From 2-01-FULL-41-14 sp046317875 (GTDB taxonomy: Bacteria > Pseudomonadota > Alphaproteobacteria > UBA7879 > UBA5542), in contig JBKCVN010000031.1 in NCBI GenBank assembly GCA_046317875.1, positions 1 through 14,622 of the forward strand: DNA of 14,622 bases, read 5' to 3'. The notes beneath the pieces are model-generated. The model had not been told where the DNA came from. It saw only the letters and a program-made list of their open reading frames with translations, and did no database searches. The position numbers were made by a program, and so were the translations under genes. Below, piece by piece: positions 13,210-14,622 of the stretch; the first letter of the stretch is position 1; each line of letters begins with the position of its first letter.

Positions 13210-14599
13210 CGTTTTGTCCCTGGCTGGGTGGGGGTTGTTCTTGACGTTCTTTTTCTTTCTTTTCCATGATTTCTTGGGTTTTATACAGAATATCCCGGGC
13301 TTTGGGTGCACCAAACACACTTCCCCACCCTTCATGCTCGCCAATAACAGCAACGGCATATCGGGGATTATGAATGGGGGCAAAGCCCACAAATTCTGCA
13401 GTGTCTCTTAGGTGCCAGGGTAAAGCCCCCCCTTCACGCACCCCTGCTTGGCGTTCGGCCATGCTAATGCGACGGACTTGCGCCGTGGATGTTTTTCCAC
13501 CCATGCGGTATTTTTCTTCCTTGATCCGTGATCCATAGGCCGTACCTTTGGGATTATTCACCGTTTCTGCCAAACTATTCAAAATATATTGGAGGTGATC
13601 TGGATTCAGATCCAGGGCTTCCTTAGACGATGAGTAGTCTGTCCGTAGCTTCAGGTGGGGGTTTATTTTATATCCCCCGTTGGCGACCTGGCCAATCATC
13701 TTAACCATTTGCAGCGGTGTCATCAGGACATATCCTTGACCAATGGAAGTCAAAATGGAATCCCCCGGATACCAGGGTTCTTTCCTGACTTTCTGTTTCC
13801 ATTCGGGGCTTGCAATAAACCCAGATTGCTCACCATTCAAATCGATTCCTGTTTTTTGGTGAACGCCCATTTTATGGGCCATTTTTAAGACATTCTCGAT
13901 TTTTAGACGACGTATCATGTGATAAAAATACACGTCACACGATTCATACAAGGCTTTAGAAAGATTTACTTTTCCATGGCCCTTATGTTGCCAGCAGTGA
14001 AATTTATGCTTGCCCAGCATCATGAACCCAGGGCAAAAAATTTCCTCTTCAGGGTTGGTGCCTGCTTCTAATAAGGCCAAGGCAATGATGATTTTAAAGG
14101 CCGATCCGGGGCTGTATTGACCAGAAATTACTTTATTGGTCATGGGGGCATAGGGGCTGGACATGAGCTGTTGCCAGGGTTCATGAGCAATTCCATTAAA
14201 GAACAGAGCAGGATTATAGCCAGGGGAAGATACCATGGCTAAAATTCCCCCAGTGTGAATATCCACCACTACGGCAGCTGCACTTTTATAAGGAGCCAAA
14301 AGATTGCTGACATAATCTTGTAAATCTTTATCGAGGGTTAAATAGAAGTCTTTCCCGGGTTTGGCGGGGGTATTTTTTAGTTCTCGAATAATACGTCCTC
14401 GGGCGTTTACCTCCACTGATCTTTCGCCCGTTTCCCCTCGAATCTCTTCCTCATAGTACCCCTCAATACCATTTTTTCCAATTTTGGCCCCTGGCATCAT
14501 CATAACTTTGTTTTCTTGGGCTTGGCGATGACTGGGTGAGGAAATATAGCCAATAACATGGGAGGCATGGTCGTTTAATAAATAATCACGTGCGCGCCA
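13199..14599 (-). CDS. mrdA: Penicillin-binding protein 2 (MrdA), N-terminal part missing or interrupted
   Basis: PBP2 is the elongasome D,D-transpeptidase partnered with RodA. Homologous sequence is continuous from 14599 to the TGA at 13199; the first in-frame ATG is at 14503, but the match to PBP2 extends upstream of it (RARDYLLNDHASHVIGYI is dimerisation-domain sequence). Counting from that ATG, the catalytic motifs are S134-A-F-K137 and S188-C-D190. The third motif reads K337-T-S339 instead of KTG. CPGF...HKFHCWQHKGHG and LPWHLRDTAEFVGFAP are typical alphaproteobacterial PBP2 text. The C-terminus is Lys/Glu/Gln/Pro-rich. Upstream of 14599 the frame shows two TAA codons, although PGV at the correct distance suggests the frame is right. 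The gene is a partial CDS at the window edge, a decaying copy, or affected by sequence error. The membrane anchor is not in view. Confidence 0.85.
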   Translation of the reverse strand, partial: WRARDYLLNDHASHVIGYISSPSHRQAQENKVMMMPGAKIGKNGIEGYYEEEIRGETGERSVEVNARGRIIRELKNTPAKPGKDFYLTLDKDLQDYVSNLLAPYKSAAAVVVDIHTGGILAMVSSPGYNPALFFNGIAHEPWQQLMSSPYAPMTNKVISGQYSPGSAFKIIIALALLEAGTNPEEEIFCPGFMMLGKHKFHCWQHKGHGKVNLSKALYESCDVYFYHMIRRLKIENVLKMAHKMGVHQKTGIDLNGEQSGFIASPEWKQKVRKEPWYPGDSILTSIGQGYVLMTPLQMVKMIGQVANGGYKINPHLKLRTDYSSSKEALDLNPDHLQYILNSLAETVNNPKGTAYGSRIKEEKYRMGGKTSTAQVRRISMAERQAGVREGGALPWHLRDTAEFVGFAPIHNPRYAVAVIGEHEGWGSVFGAPKARDILYKTQEIMEKKEKERQEQPPPSQGQNDVQ

Positions 14600-14611
14600 T
14601 TATTCGGTTTA
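14600..14611 (-). other. Two in-frame TAA codons in the PBP2 reading frame
   Basis: In the PBP2 frame, codons 14611-14609 and 14602-14600 are both TAA, with Thr-Glu between them. Pro-Gly-Val lies just upstream (14620-14612) at the same distance from HVIGY as in E. coli PBP2 (17 residues between), so the frame appears conserved and the stops look like point changes. They lie within 23 bases of the window end, so sequence quality or assembly error cannot be excluded. Confidence 0.55.
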
Positions 14612-14622
14612 AACGCCTGGGC

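Noticed and set aside
13210..13392. 61-residue N-terminal extension of RodA
   Set aside because: It lies wholly inside the PBP2 gene, resembles no RodA N-terminus, and the ATG at 13209 has a ribosome binding site and the normal start of the first membrane segment.
14600..14611. Reassignment of TAA as a sense codon to explain the PBP2 stops
   Set aside because: The helicase, clpA, clpS, carboxypeptidase, cysteine synthase-like, IQ-protein, comEC and dps genes all end in TAA at the expected family C-terminus, so TAA is a normal stop.
14583..14622. Cluster of restriction-like palindromes (GTTTAAAC, GCGCGC, CACGTG) hinting at vector sequence
   Set aside because: The same bases encode RARDYLLNDHA, which fits the PBP2 dimerisation domain in register, so at least up to 14599 the DNA is native.

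Overview
The window reads as a stretch of a moderately AT-rich alphaproteobacterial chromosome. This rests on the clpS-clpA pair, an alphaproteobacterial-style mrdA-rodA pair, a D,D-carboxypeptidase with a C-terminal SPOR domain, and a ComEC that lacks its beta-lactamase-like domain. A large exported protein with a calmodulin-type IQ motif, beside a small acidic exported protein, suggests a bacterium living with a eukaryotic host, perhaps of the Holosporales/Rickettsiales kind. That lifestyle and placement are inferences, because there is no rRNA in the window.

Layout. Positions 1-631 (+): 3' end of an RhlE-like DEAD-box RNA helicase, two adjacent hairpins, then tRNA-Glu(UUC). Positions 711-3333 (-): clpS-clpA, the adaptor and unfoldase of the ClpAP protease, with a good promoter at 3360-3389. 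Positions 3504-5808 (+): exported D-alanyl-D-alanine carboxypeptidase, a 79-residue very acidic exported protein, and a PLP-dependent cysteine synthase/cystathionine beta-synthase-like enzyme. Positions 5887-8364 (+): an 825-residue exported helical protein of unknown function. Positions 8369-10426 (-): comEC, convergent with the preceding gene and only 4 bases away. Positions 10516-11565 (+): dps and a Nudix hydrolase, probably one operon. Positions 11718-12056 (+): csaA, meeting the minus-strand mrdA-rodA operon at a shared hairpin. Positions 12091-14622 (-): rodA and mrdA (PBP2), the elongasome glycosyltransferase-transpeptidase pair, running off the right edge.

No gene-free stretch exceeds 300 bases. 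I see no CRISPR array, insertion sequence, integrase, phage gene or defence cassette. The points most worth a second look are: a ClpS whose N-degron pocket has lost several signature residues; the host-type IQ motif and helical-repeat architecture of the 825-residue exported protein; a C8 tract inside that gene; and a PBP2 reading frame with two in-frame TAA codons near the window edge plus a KTG-to-KTS change in the third catalytic motif.
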